Assembly (NCBI GenBank): GCA_947303695.1
Contig: CAMYYX010000007.1
Location: forward strand, 1-26,153
DNA from: an uncultured Prevotellaceae bacterium
GTDB lineage: Bacteria; Bacteroidota; Bacteroidia; Bacteroidales; Bacteroidaceae
Length of the DNA stretch: 26,153 nucleotides
Reading direction: 5' to 3'
The notes beneath the pieces were generated by a model. The model was not told where the DNA came from. It saw only the letters and a program-made list of their open reading frames with translations, and did no database searches. The first letter of the stretch is position 1. Every line of letters begins with the position of its first letter. The position numbers were made by a program, and so were the translations under genes. This document shows positions 12,862 to 21,825 of the stretch, one piece after another.

Positions 12862-14838
12862 TTATTTCTTGAGGAGTTTGATGGCAAATCCTCCACCAGA
12901 TGCCATGTGGATAGGAATGCGATCAGTATTGGTGACTGTAAGGGTCTGGATTCTGTAGTCGGTAGCTACATGGTCAGCATTTACACCATCAAGAGCCATC
13001 TCGGCAGTATAGGTGCCTGCTGGAAGGAAACGGAGATCGAGGGTGATGTCGCGTGCATCCCAATTGGTCTCACCACCTACGTAATAGTTACCTTTATTGT
13101 CAGTACGAAGAGTGACGATATAATGTCCCATCTTGCCATCGATGACTTTCATGCTTTGATAGATGGAAGGAAGGGTAGCGATGAAACGTGTACACTCGGC
13201 TTCGCTTTCATAGATGGTGGGGTTGTCGGCCAACATGGTGAGAGGTGATTCGTGGACGATGTAGTGTGCCATCTGATGACAACGGGTGCCCATTGTCAAA
13301 GGGTTGTTGTTGATGGGTTGGAAGTCTTTCGATGTGGCGTTGCGGAAACCGCCAGGGGTGAAATCAGTATAGCCACATTGCAGACGGATGTAGGGGAAGG
13401 TGACATCGTAGAGCGGCATGTCTTGTTCTCCGTTTTTAGTCCATTTGGTTTCTTCCATTCCAAATACGGCTTCGAAGTTGACGATATTCGGATAGGTGCG
13501 ATTGATGCCTGTGGGGGCATAGATGCCGTGATAGTCGAGCAAAAGATGGTGTTTGGCACACTTGTCTGCAATACGGTAGGCCATCTCGACAGCAGTCTGG
13601 TCGTTACGGTCGAGGAAATCGACCTTGAATCCTGCAATGCCCATTGCTGCATACTTCTCGCAGATAGCATCGATGTTGTCGTCGAGACAATTGAATACAC
13701 ACCACAAGATGAGTTTCACATTCTTGGTCTTGGCATATTCGACAAGGAGAGGAAGGTTGATCTCTGGAATGGTTGTCAGGAGATCTCCGCTGGATGGAAC
13801 ATACCACCCTTCATCGAGAATCACATATTCCAGTCCGTATTTCGATGCGAAATCGATATAGTGTTTATAAGTGGCATTGTTGATGCCGGCTACGAAATCT
13901 ACACCAGAGATGCCCCAGTCGTTCCACCAATCCCATGCAACTTTGCCAGGACGAATCCAACTGGTGTCGCCTATACGGTTAGGTGTGGCGAGCGAATAGA
14001 CCATGTTGTTGTCGAGCATCTCAGTATCTTTATGACTGATGGCGAGGATACGCCAAGGGAAGGTGCGGTTGGTGGTGCACTGAGCGATGTAGTCTTCCGT
14101 ACTGGTGACATATTGCTGCTTGCGCCATTGATAGTAGCTGGTTGTTCTGGGGTATTTTGCGAAGTAACCTTTCAAACTCTTTCCGCTCACCTCTATGAAC
14201 ATTCCCGGGTAGGCTTCGAGGTCGCTCTCCATGAGGGTGATCTTGGCTGATTGACAGTCAACCGTGGCTGGTAAGAAGGCTAAGAGGTTACGTTGCCGAC
14301 TGAGTGGAGCTACGTTATAGGTGGCCTGAAACGCCATCGCTTCGGGCTTTTTGGAATTGGTGGTGAAGGGGATGTAGCTGTTATAGTCGTTTGCGAATTG
14401 TATTTCGGCTTGTTCGTTGAGCACCTTATAAGAGCCTTTGATGTCTGTCGTGACGAATCGATAGGCTACACCTTCGTTGAAGATGCGAAACTCGATGTTG
14501 ACTCCACAATTGAGTTTCACGACTGCAAGGTTGTAGGTTGTAGAATATTTAGTCTGTCGATAGAGTGGGGCAGCGATATCTTCCTTCACGGTTTTCTGGG
14601 TAGGTTTGCCTACAATTGATGCCTTGGACACGTTGATGGTGCCTGTTGATGTCTGCAGGTCCATCCCGATGCTGGTCTTTGAGATGAGCGTGGTAGCTCC
14701 ATCTGTGAGTGAGAATGCCAACCCTCCGTTATTGGATAGCTCGACTTTCAACTGTTTGTCGGGCGAGGTGAACACTTGTGCTGTGAGACATAATGTGGTG
14801 AACATCATGCACAGAGATAATGCAACGATTCGTTTCAT
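12862..14838 (-). CDS. Secreted GH97 glycoside hydrolase (retaining, alpha-galactosidase type)
   Basis: The 658-residue enzyme has a signal peptide (about 1-20), an N-terminal beta-sandwich typical of GH97 (about 22-280), a TIM barrel (about 295-560) and a C-terminal beta-sheet (560-658). The barrel carries VAWDWWNDWG, VILDEGWY, AGFKVDFLDRNDQ and GMEETKW. D407 and E462 are 55 residues apart. As I recall, that is the spacing of nucleophile Asp415 and acid/base Glu470 in the Bacteroides retaining alpha-galactosidase. The inverting SusB-type enzymes lack this Asp, so a retaining alpha-galactosidase or related activity is favoured. It is the last gene of the minus-strand operon, 6 bases after the DUF6055-like gene. 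Confidence 0.9.
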   Translation of the reverse strand: MKRIVALSLCMMFTTLCLTAQVFTSPDKQLKVELSNNGGLAFSLTDGATTLISKTSIGMDLQTSTGTINVSKASIVGKPTQKTVKEDIAAPLYRQTKYSTTYNLAVVKLNCGVNIEFRIFNEGVAYRFVTTDIKGSYKVLNEQAEIQFANDYNSYIPFTTNSKKPEAMAFQATYNVAPLSRQRNLLAFLPATVDCQSAKITLMESDLEAYPGMFIEVSGKSLKGYFAKYPRTTSYYQWRKQQYVTSTEDYIAQCTTNRTFPWRILAISHKDTEMLDNNMVYSLATPNRIGDTSWIRPGKVAWDWWNDWGISGVDFVAGINNATYKHYIDFASKYGLEYVILDEGWYVPSSGDLLTTIPEINLPLLVEYAKTKNVKLILWCVFNCLDDNIDAICEKYAAMGIAGFKVDFLDRNDQTAVEMAYRIADKCAKHHLLLDYHGIYAPTGINRTYPNIVNFEAVFGMEETKWTKNGEQDMPLYDVTFPYIRLQCGYTDFTPGGFRNATSKDFQPINNNPLTMGTRCHQMAHYIVHESPLTMLADNPTIYESEAECTRFIATLPSIYQSMKVIDGKMGHYIVTLRTDNKGNYYVGGETNWDARDITLDLRFLPAGTYTAEMALDGVNADHVATDYRIQTLTVTNTDRIPIHMASGGGFAIKLLKK

Positions 14839-14844
14839 ATTGTT

Positions 14845-16155
14845 TTAGAATTTGATTTGATATGGATAGGTTACTGGGCCTTCTTCCTGAGCCGGAGAGG
14901 GCTGCTGTCCGCGTCGGCGTCCAAATCCGGATTCGGGCTTATATTCTTTGGATGGACAGCCTACGACAACAAGATAGAGTTTCTTGATGTTGCCAGGATT
15001 CTTGTATGTGAGGGTTTTCTTTGCCTCAGAATTGGCTCCAAGGTAAGTGGGATTGTTATCGTTATCGACAGCAACTAATCCATAGCGGTATCCGATATTT
15101 TCCTTGTTCGAGAGAGCCTGGAATTGTATTTTGACGGTCTGTCCTGTAGCAGGAAGTGTGATTTCGTCGATATTGAATCCATAAGTTTGAGGTGCATTGA
15201 CCGGGCGTTTCCATCCATTTCCTGCATCCTCTAACTCACTCTTCATCTCGCATGAATACCGCACACTCTCTTTGCGTTTGTCGGGGAAGTCGAAAGTAAT
15301 GAGACGGCTGTAGCAGTCCAACAACTCGTTTCCCATTTGCTTCACGTCAACATTGTACATTCGCATATAGGTCTGCGTGAAATCTTCACCTCGTTTGCCT
15401 CCACGGAACATATCGGCCATATAGGTGATGCCATGCAAATAACTCCAATATTCGAGCACAAATGGTGCGTGGTACATGTTTTCGCTATTGAAGAGACTGA
15501 GGTGTATGAGTTTCTTGAATGCTTCCCAATGGTAGTTCTCGTCTGTTGTCCATTTGGGATTTACGTTCCATAGCATCCACTGAGCGGAAGTCTCGAAGAT
15601 TCCTCCACCCATCCCTTGTGACTGTCCGTCGCACGATATCTGTATCTGGAACGAGTGTCCCAGTTCGTGAGCGATGCAGTTGAGGGTCTTGTCTTGAACG
15701 CGATTCGGAGCAATCCACAAGGCTCCGATCTCATCATCGTAAGAACCTCCGTAGGCGGTTCCTTCGAGCGAATAGTTGAGCATCACCATCATGCGGTACT
15801 TCTCTGCCTTACTGCCAGGAAGCAGAAATCCCATCATGTCGCGATAGACGTTGTAGAAATATTCTACGCGGCTCAGGAGGTTATCAAGATCGACTGTCAT
15901 CTTATGACCGTCAAGATCGGGCGCCTTACTGAGATCGTCGCCAAATCCTTTCTCCCAGAAACACACCACATTGGGCGTACAGGCCATACGATAATAGCTC
16001 CATTGGGATTCTTTGCTGGTGAAATCGTTGTTGCGCAAATCCTTTGGAATGTAGATTTCTTTTCCTTCAGGCAACTGATAGCCTGCGTCTGATTGTGCAT
16101 ATGCTGCTAAGTAACCGATGATGCAGCATGCGATGGTCAAAAAAAGTTTTTTCAT
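14845..16155 (-). CDS. Secreted HExxH protein (DUF6055-like)
   Basis: The 436-residue protein has a signal peptide (about 1-20, ending AYA). HELGH at 163-167 is a zinc-metallopeptidase motif, and GGGIFETSAQWM follows with E188, a candidate third ligand in gluzincin style. An N-terminal cap (30-155) carries WSYYRMA and AYGGSYDDEIGALW. From about residue 320 a beta-rich domain follows, ending in a GRRRGQQPSPAQEEGP low-complexity stretch. It fits the DUF6055 family as I remember it. Whether it cuts protein is unproven. It sits among glycoside hydrolases, so it may instead act on glycopeptide or serve as a glycan-binding protein. Gaps are 6 bases to GH97 and 43 to the 751-residue gene. Confidence 0.75.
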   Translation of the reverse strand: MKKLFLTIACCIIGYLAAYAQSDAGYQLPEGKEIYIPKDLRNNDFTSKESQWSYYRMACTPNVVCFWEKGFGDDLSKAPDLDGHKMTVDLDNLLSRVEYFYNVYRDMMGFLLPGSKAEKYRMMVMLNYSLEGTAYGGSYDDEIGALWIAPNRVQDKTLNCIAHELGHSFQIQISCDGQSQGMGGGIFETSAQWMLWNVNPKWTTDENYHWEAFKKLIHLSLFNSENMYHAPFVLEYWSYLHGITYMADMFRGGKRGEDFTQTYMRMYNVDVKQMGNELLDCYSRLITFDFPDKRKESVRYSCEMKSELEDAGNGWKRPVNAPQTYGFNIDEITLPATGQTVKIQFQALSNKENIGYRYGLVAVDNDNNPTYLGANSEAKKTLTYKNPGNIKKLYLVVVGCPSKEYKPESGFGRRRGQQPSPAQEEGPVTYPYQIKF

Positions 16156-16198
16156 GATTAGTGTAATTAGTAGATAGAAATACTTAGTTAATGAATCG

Positions 16199-18454
16199 TT
16201 ATGATTGGTTTGATGATGTACCTGTCATTGGAAGTACCACGAACTCTCCGTCTACAACAGTCAGGATGATTGTCATGTTTGGATGGTAGGTGTTGGTTAT
16301 CTTTTCCATATTCAGTCGGGTGTCAGTCTTACCTGTCGTATTATATAGAACAAGGTACAGGCTTCCGTCTGTATCGTTGACTTGATAGCCTTCCCAATTC
16401 GTGGGGAGGTCAGTTACGGGTTTCACCTGCTGATTGAGTTGCTTTGTCTGATCTGCTGTTATATTGCTGTAGTAAGCAATGAGGCGTGTGTCGACTTTGT
16501 CGCCAACCCCCATCGTGCGAGGAGAGTCGGAATAAGAGGCGTAGAGTTTCGAGGTGAGAATGGAGTTGTTGTCTTGTTGATCACCAAAAGCGATTGTGTT
16601 CGCCTGCTTATCGTTACGAACGACCACACCTACACAGTTGTCGATATTGACCCATTGACCATTGACTATTGACCATTGACCATTGGTAGTTGGTTGCGGG
16701 TGAAGGGTTCTTGTGGTTTTTGTGAAGGGGTCGGTTGAGATGGCCAGCAATCCTCCTCTCTCTTTTGTGATGGTACACTCTCTCGTGGTTCGTGTCATAT
16801 CGAAGTAGAGGACCAGGTTGTTTCCTGTTGCAAACAGCATATAGCGGTTCCTCAGTGTCCGTTCGTTGGTCTCGAGGGTACCGTAAACGATATAACTGTT
16901 GGAATCAGAATAGGCGATAGCGTGTTTGACATCAATAGCATCCGTCTTTTTCCCTTCCACCTCGTAATAGCCGATATAGTTGCCTGTGTTGCCTGTCCGG
17001 AACGGAACGACGATGTTGTTATGCTCCTCACTTGTGGGGGCGAAATATCCTGTATAGTTCTTCAGCCCTTTGCTCCACGAGAAACAAGTGAACCGCTGTG
17101 GAGATGAGGCTGTGATGACATCCTGATCAGGATAATAACCGGTTTCGGAATAACGGGCAAGGAACTGTTCCCAAGTGGTTGGGGTGATGTCGTTGGTAGG
17201 TAATACATGATGCATGAGCCAAGTCATCATGACACGATGTGCCTCCACACCCATTCGTCGTGCGCCTACATCAGGACGCAACAGCCAGGAACCGTCGGGA
17301 GTGGTTTTCTGGCGTTTGGCTATCTGACGAAGTGCCCGCTGTTCCAACATGAGCGCATAGGGATCGCGCAGGAAGCAGGAGACGGTAGAGAATGAGGTAA
17401 TCTGGTCGTAGAGGAACAAACTCCAGTCGTTTCCGTTGGGCATCGCGAGTTCTCCATCAGCTAATGCTAATCGGTTCAGCACTTCGTCCATCACGAATCC
17501 CACTTGGTGCATGAGGGTGTTGGTTTTCCAACGTTCTTGCTTGTGAATATCTGTCTGGAACAACTTGAGAGCGAGTGCTGCTTCGCCAAGTTCCTGTGCT
17601 ACTACGTTTTGATAGCTAGTGTGGAAGTAATTATGATTTTGCAAGGTGAAGTCATCGTAGAGGTTTGGCCCTTTGTAGAGTTGGGCGATAGTGGTTTGGT
17701 CGAAATGCGGATCGGCAACCTCATCGTTATCGGCATCCATCGGGTGGGAATAGGAATTGACAGCAAACTCACGGAGGCGCTTGAACCAATTTGTTGCTAA
17801 AGGGTCAGTTGGGAAAAGCCCGATGGTAGCAGCAAGGACATCACACTCCCATCCGTTTTCCTCTGCTTTTGTGTCACCCTGATAGCCGGTTGGTATGGTG
17901 CGCTCTAATTCGTAATTACATTCGGCTTTCAATAAGTTGTAGATCTGTTCCCGTTGTTTGGCAGACAATTGCTCCCATTGGAAGAAAGCAGAATAAGCAA
18001 CAGACATCGCCCATAGTGAAGATTCCCAAGCATTGTCCGCATTACTAACCGACCCCCAATACTGATTGTTCTTACAAGGGTACAGACGGTTTGCCTTGTG
18101 GGTGGAATACGAATAGGTGAGGGTAGTGCGTGCCATCTTCGCCAGTTTGTCCCAAGTGACCGTTGAGGGGAGGGTCACCTTTCCCTTTGCATACTTACAT
18201 AGGAAAGCACAGATCATGGAGAGGTCAGCATTGTGGCGCACTCCTTGTTCGTTGTTCCCAAAGGTATTTTCGCCCTTGAAGGTAGCCATCGATTCACCCA
18301 ATGTGTTCTTGTCATCAATCACTTGATACTGATTTGACATGTAAGGAGTGAAGTCGGCAAGCATTTGCAACGCAAGGTCGAAATCGTCTGTGGTAGCAGC
18401 ATGAGTTGCTGTTACGATAAGCAGAAAGAGATATGTGAGGGTTTGACGGAGCAT
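16199..18454 (-). CDS. Unrecognised secreted protein, 751 residues
   Basis: I do not recognise the family. The preferred start is ATG 18452-18454 (MLRQTLTYLFLLIVTATHAA), a clear signal peptide. An upstream in-frame ATG at 18482-18484 adds ten residues encoded by a tandem repeat and is rejected. The first 400 residues are helix- and Trp-rich, with RHNADLS (73-79), NAWESSLW, EENGWECD (199-205) and QNHNYFHTSY (272-281), as in alpha/alpha-barrel lyases and hydrolases. The last 300 are beta-rich. Asn, His and Tyr together recall the lyase catalytic set, but that is speculative. Residues about 590-602 (TNGQWSIVNGQWV) are encoded by a 7-base repeat. Position inside a GH43/GH97 operon suggests a polysaccharide-active enzyme. 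Confidence 0.8.
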   Translation of the reverse strand: MLRQTLTYLFLLIVTATHAATTDDFDLALQMLADFTPYMSNQYQVIDDKNTLGESMATFKGENTFGNNEQGVRHNADLSMICAFLCKYAKGKVTLPSTVTWDKLAKMARTTLTYSYSTHKANRLYPCKNNQYWGSVSNADNAWESSLWAMSVAYSAFFQWEQLSAKQREQIYNLLKAECNYELERTIPTGYQGDTKAEENGWECDVLAATIGLFPTDPLATNWFKRLREFAVNSYSHPMDADNDEVADPHFDQTTIAQLYKGPNLYDDFTLQNHNYFHTSYQNVVAQELGEAALALKLFQTDIHKQERWKTNTLMHQVGFVMDEVLNRLALADGELAMPNGNDWSLFLYDQITSFSTVSCFLRDPYALMLEQRALRQIAKRQKTTPDGSWLLRPDVGARRMGVEAHRVMMTWLMHHVLPTNDITPTTWEQFLARYSETGYYPDQDVITASSPQRFTCFSWSKGLKNYTGYFAPTSEEHNNIVVPFRTGNTGNYIGYYEVEGKKTDAIDVKHAIAYSDSNSYIVYGTLETNERTLRNRYMLFATGNNLVLYFDMTRTTRECTITKERGGLLAISTDPFTKTTRTLHPQPTTNGQWSIVNGQWVNIDNCVGVVVRNDKQANTIAFGDQQDNNSILTSKLYASYSDSPRTMGVGDKVDTRLIAYYSNITADQTKQLNQQVKPVTDLPTNWEGYQVNDTDGSLYLVLYNTTGKTDTRLNMEKITNTYHPNMTIILTVVDGEFVVLPMTGTSSNQS
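16652..16686. repeat. In-frame heptamer array (CCATTGA x5) inside a gene
   Basis: Five consecutive 7-base units (CCATTGA, CCATTGA, CTATTGA, CCATTGA, CCATTGG) lie within the coding sequence of the 751-residue protein. They resemble the array at the gene's own upstream junction (18460-18508). They encode the NGQWSIVNGQW-like peptide. The period is not a multiple of three, so adding or losing one unit would shift the frame. Confidence 0.85.
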
Positions 18455-18459
18455 AATAA

Positions 18460-18508
18460 CATTTACTATTTGACCATTTACCATTTACTATTTAACCATT
18501 GAACATTT
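18460..18508. repeat. 7-8 base tandem array at a gene junction
   Basis: Units such as ATTTACT, ATTTGACC, ATTTACC, ATTTAACC and ATTGAAC run from 18460 to about 18508. The array holds the last codons and stop of the HAD gene (MFNG, stop 18492-18494) and the leader of the next gene. Confidence 0.75.
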
Positions 18509-19151
18509 CTGTTATGATGTCGATGAGTTGTTTTGGTGTATCGATGATGGTTTTGGCTTCTTGTTCGATGAGGAAGTCTTTATCGCGGAATCCCCATGAT
18601 ACAGCGATGCAGGGTAGGGTAGCATTACGAGCTGTTGCCAAATCCACTTCGCTATCACCCACATAAACCGCTTCGCTATGTTGGCAGCCAAGCAGCTCGA
18701 TAGCTTTCAACACCATATCGGGAGCTGGTTTACGTTTCACGTCAGGAGTTTCGCCGATAGCAATATCGATACAATCTGCAAAGAACCGTTGATGGAGGTC
18801 CTGAACGGCAAGGTTGAGTTTATTGCTGACAATTGCTGTCGACTTCCCTAACGTCTTGCATTGTTGCAGCATCGGGATAATGCCCTCGTAGGGTTGGGTA
18901 CAGTCGAGACTATGTTCCAGATAATAGGTTCGAAACTCGTTGAACACTTTTTCCGTCAAAATCGGGTCGCATCCTTCAGGGAGCGCATGCTCCACCAGTC
19001 GTCTGATGCCGTTTCCCAGATAGCTTCTGACTTCCCATTTGCTGCGAACAGGCAGATTGAATTGAGACAACGCATGATTCACGCTCGAATAGAGGTCGTC
19101 CAGCGTATTGAGCAATGTGCCGTCGAGGTCGAAGATGATTGCGTTGTACAT
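18492..19151 (-). CDS. HAD-superfamily phosphatase (phosphoglycolate phosphatase-like)
   Basis: A 219-residue HAD hydrolase of the Gph/PgmB type. Motif I is FDLDGTLLNT, with D8 as nucleophile and D10 as acid/base. Motif II is the VSNK Ser-Asn-Lys site. RKPAPDM and GDSEVDLATARNA give motifs III and IV. A helical cap lies between residues 15 and 85. It is cytoplasmic and dephosphorylates small phosphate esters; the true substrate cannot be assigned. The start at ATG 19149-19151 begins directly with the beta-strand of motif I. It lies 9 bases after GH43 and shares the minus-strand operon. Its last codons fall in a tandem repeat. A house-cleaning role for sugar phosphates is an inference. Confidence 0.9.
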   Translation of the reverse strand: MYNAIIFDLDGTLLNTLDDLYSSVNHALSQFNLPVRSKWEVRSYLGNGIRRLVEHALPEGCDPILTEKVFNEFRTYYLEHSLDCTQPYEGIIPMLQQCKTLGKSTAIVSNKLNLAVQDLHQRFFADCIDIAIGETPDVKRKPAPDMVLKAIELLGCQHSEAVYVGDSEVDLATARNATLPCIAVSWGFRDKDFLIEQEAKTIIDTPKQLIDIITEMFNG

Positions 19152-19160
19152 GCTGAGGCT

Positions 19161-21089
19161 TTATTTCAGTGGTGCAGGACCATTGAGGGTTGGTTTTACT
19201 GGAACGATTCTTCCTCTGCGGTCGAATGTCATCTCGTCGATACATACCTCTCGATGGATGCCTGGTCCGTCGTGCAGATAGTCCTTATTGATGCGATGAT
19301 AGACGATATACCATTTGTCCTTATCCTTGAGCTGTAACACAGAGTTGTGTGCAGGACCGTAGATATGGTTCTCTGGGTCTTGCTGGAGGATAACCGGCTG
19401 TTCCGCTACTGTGATAGGTCCCAGCGGACTTTTGCTGGTTCCGTAGGCCACGTGGTAGTTCGGGCTGCCTGTATCGTCCACACTCCAAAGGAAGTAGTAG
19501 GTTCCGTTACGATAGAAGACATAAGTACCTTCGCGATATGCATAGTCCTTAAGGGTACCGCCTTGAGGAGTCAGCACCGTAATGGTGTTCTCTTTGATAC
19601 TGGTCATATCGTTATTGAGTTCTGCGCCTGCCATATAGCCGTTTCCCCAATAGATGTAATGCTTACCTGTCTTTGGGTCGGTAAACACATCGACATCAAT
19701 CTGCTGACCTCTGCCTACAGGGGATTCACTGATGATAGGTTTTCCGAAGTCGACGAATGGTCCACAGGGGTCGTCAGCAATGGCTACACCGATTTCTTTA
19801 CGTCTGCCGGCATCAGCACTGTAGTAGAAGTAGTATTTGTATGTTCCATCGTTCTGCTTCACTTCTTCAATTGCAGGAGCCCATGCGTTTCCTCTTGCCC
19901 AAGGAACCTGATCGGATTTCACGTCGAGCATCGTGCCTTCGTTCTTCCAGTCAATGAGGTTGTCAGACGAGAACACCTGGAAATAATAGCCTCCCCATCC
20001 AGGGAAACCGTCTGTGGTAGAGTAGATATAGTATTTCTTTGTTTTGTTCGAGTAGAGCACCTCTGGGTCAGCATGGTATCCTTCCAGAATGGGTTGCTTG
20101 GTCGAAGGGAATGCTGCGAGCAGTCGGTCCTTTTCTTCTTGTGTGATAGGAATCATGGTTCCGTGTCTTGGTGTGAATACACCCTGGGTCTTGGTGTCCT
20201 GTACAAACTTGAAGGTCTTCAAGTCCTCACTGGTGCAGAACTGATAGTGACCGGCTGTGTAGCAGTCGTACATCACAATCCAGCTCTTGCCATCGATAGC
20301 TTGGCATACACCCACACCTTCTACGGCATTACGGCTCACTTCCACTCTTGTTGGAATCTTTGTCCAATGCTCTCCAGGTTTCTGTCCTGGTGCAGGGAGG
20401 ATGCTACTCGTTGTAGCTTGGAATATTCCGCCTCCGGCTTCACTCTTGTAGAACAGGTGGAACAGTCCGTCAGCCTTGTTATAGACGATATCTCCATCTA
20501 TCGCAGCCTTGCTATCGTCGAACAGCAGCTTAGGTTCTGTAATATCTGTGAAGTCTTCGTTGGCGTAGCTGTAATAGATCTTGTCGTACTGATTTGTAGT
20601 CGATAAGAGCGAATAGAACACAACATACTTTCCGCTATGGGTGTCGTAAACCGTCTCAGGAGCCCATACACGTTGTACATTCCGCCAAGTGTTGGCAAAT
20701 TTGGTAGGGAAGTGGATGGTGGTATGTTCCCAATGTAAGAGGTCAGTACTCTTCATGAGTACCATTCCTCTGTTCGACGACCATCCGAGGCTCGACTTCA
20801 TGTCTGTAGCCACCATGTAGAAGGTCTTTCCGTCTTCGCAACGAAGGATATGTGGGTCGCGAACACAACCTGTGATGGCGATTGTGTCAGATGCGATGAC
20901 TGGTTTTCCGTTATTGAGCGGTGTCCAGTTATAGCCGTCATCACTAAGAGCGTAACAAATCTGCTCTTGTTCGGGTGCGTTTCCTGTAAAATAAGTGAAT
21001 AGATACGCAACCTTGTCTGTCTGTGCATTCATGTTCATCGCTTGGAGCGATAAGATTCCTGTAAGGATTGTAATTGTTAGTTTCTTCAT
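19161..21089 (-). CDS. Secreted tandem GH43 glycoside hydrolase
   Basis: The 642-residue enzyme has a signal peptide (about 1-23, ending NAQ) and two five-bladed propeller GH43 modules. The first spans about 28-315: D78 in VRDPHI as general base, D198/D200 in IDGDIVY, and E257 in VEGVGV as acid. The second spans about 335-642: D341 in YHADPEV, D465/D467 in QQIDVDVF, and E520 in YREGTYVF. All key acids appear intact in both, so both may be active. GH43 enzymes are beta-xylosidases, alpha-L-arabinofuranosidases or arabinanases, which fits arabinoxylan trimming next to a GH10 xylanase locus. Which bond each half cuts is not readable. The start is 29 bases after the PorT-like gene. Confidence 0.92.
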   Translation of the reverse strand: MKKLTITILTGILSLQAMNMNAQTDKVAYLFTYFTGNAPEQEQICYALSDDGYNWTPLNNGKPVIASDTIAITGCVRDPHILRCEDGKTFYMVATDMKSSLGWSSNRGMVLMKSTDLLHWEHTTIHFPTKFANTWRNVQRVWAPETVYDTHSGKYVVFYSLLSTTNQYDKIYYSYANEDFTDITEPKLLFDDSKAAIDGDIVYNKADGLFHLFYKSEAGGGIFQATTSSILPAPGQKPGEHWTKIPTRVEVSRNAVEGVGVCQAIDGKSWIVMYDCYTAGHYQFCTSEDLKTFKFVQDTKTQGVFTPRHGTMIPITQEEKDRLLAAFPSTKQPILEGYHADPEVLYSNKTKKYYIYSTTDGFPGWGGYYFQVFSSDNLIDWKNEGTMLDVKSDQVPWARGNAWAPAIEEVKQNDGTYKYYFYYSADAGRRKEIGVAIADDPCGPFVDFGKPIISESPVGRGQQIDVDVFTDPKTGKHYIYWGNGYMAGAELNNDMTSIKENTITVLTPQGGTLKDYAYREGTYVFYRNGTYYFLWSVDDTGSPNYHVAYGTSKSPLGPITVAEQPVILQQDPENHIYGPAHNSVLQLKDKDKWYIVYHRINKDYLHDGPGIHREVCIDEMTFDRRGRIVPVKPTLNGPAPLK

Positions 21090-21118
21090 AAGTTATCTTA
21101 GTTTTATTTTCGTTATCG

Positions 21119-21820
21119 TTATTTCGTTTTGACCAAATCAAACAGGTAAGTCACTTTGGCTGTAATGGTTTGGTGAGCCGAACGGCTGAAATCGCCTTTC
21201 TTGCTGTTGTCGAACACGTCGCCCAATCCGTAATAGTATCTGGCATTCAGCAGGAAGTGTCCGAGAGGTGTTGAGAGTTCCATACCGATTCCGCCTGCGA
21301 TACCGTAGTCAATCTTGTGATCCACTCCCATTCCATATTGCTGCACCACTTTGTTCGGACGTTTGGATGTGTCCCATACGCCTCCGCCATAGGTTTCACT
21401 ACTTCCAAGGTTATAGCCGAATTGCGGACCTGCCTCTATCAGGAACTTGGCACCTCTACGTTCGCGTCCCCAACCCATCTGCATGAGGATAGGAACTTGA
21501 ATGTAGGTGAGGCTGCGCTGGTAGGTGTTGCCGCTTCCGTCTTCTATCACCTCTTTCCATCCGAGATTGGCGAAATTGACCTCCATAGATACGCCACAGA
21601 TGGCTGTGAAGTATTTCTCGCAGATGAAACGTGCAGAGAAACCGAAGGTAGGGCTGTATTTGTATGTCTGTTTGATGGTTGGAGTTATGTCCATTCGTGT
21701 CATCAGCATACCTGCATTGCCACCTATGGCAAAGTCTGTACGCTTTTCGCCTACCTGTGCGCTAAGTGACAAGCACACAGAGAGCAAAGACAACACAAAT
21801 ATGACGAAACTCCTATTCAT
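21119..21820 (-). CDS. PorT-like outer-membrane beta-barrel protein
   Basis: A 233-residue protein with a signal peptide (about 1-21, ending SLSA). Alternating hydrophobic strands fit an 8-stranded outer-membrane barrel (e.g. FAIGGNAGMLM, PTFGFSARFICEKY, YGIAGGIGMEL, HFLLNARYYYGLGDVF, QTITAKVTYLF). The final aromatic residue pattern (VTYLFDL) is typical of barrel signals. Family members are annotated porin family or PorT-like; the type IX-related PorT is one member, but I cannot say this is it. The gene lies between the LysM gene (38-base gap, with a repeat) and GH43, so it is probably expressed with them. Confidence 0.85.
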   Translation of the reverse strand: MNRSFVIFVLSLLSVCLSLSAQVGEKRTDFAIGGNAGMLMTRMDITPTIKQTYKYSPTFGFSARFICEKYFTAICGVSMEVNFANLGWKEVIEDGSGNTYQRSLTYIQVPILMQMGWGRERRGAKFLIEAGPQFGYNLGSSETYGGGVWDTSKRPNKVVQQYGMGVDHKIDYGIAGGIGMELSTPLGHFLLNARYYYGLGDVFDNSKKGDFSRSAHQTITAKVTYLFDLVKTK

Positions 21821-21825
21821 ACACC

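Noticed and set aside
13252..14250. 332-residue open frame on the plus strand
   Set aside because: Antisense shadow of the GH97 gene, which has intact catalytic motifs on the other strand.
19347..20606. 419-residue open frame on the plus strand
   Set aside because: Antisense shadow of the tandem GH43 gene, with Cys- and Val-rich nonsense composition.
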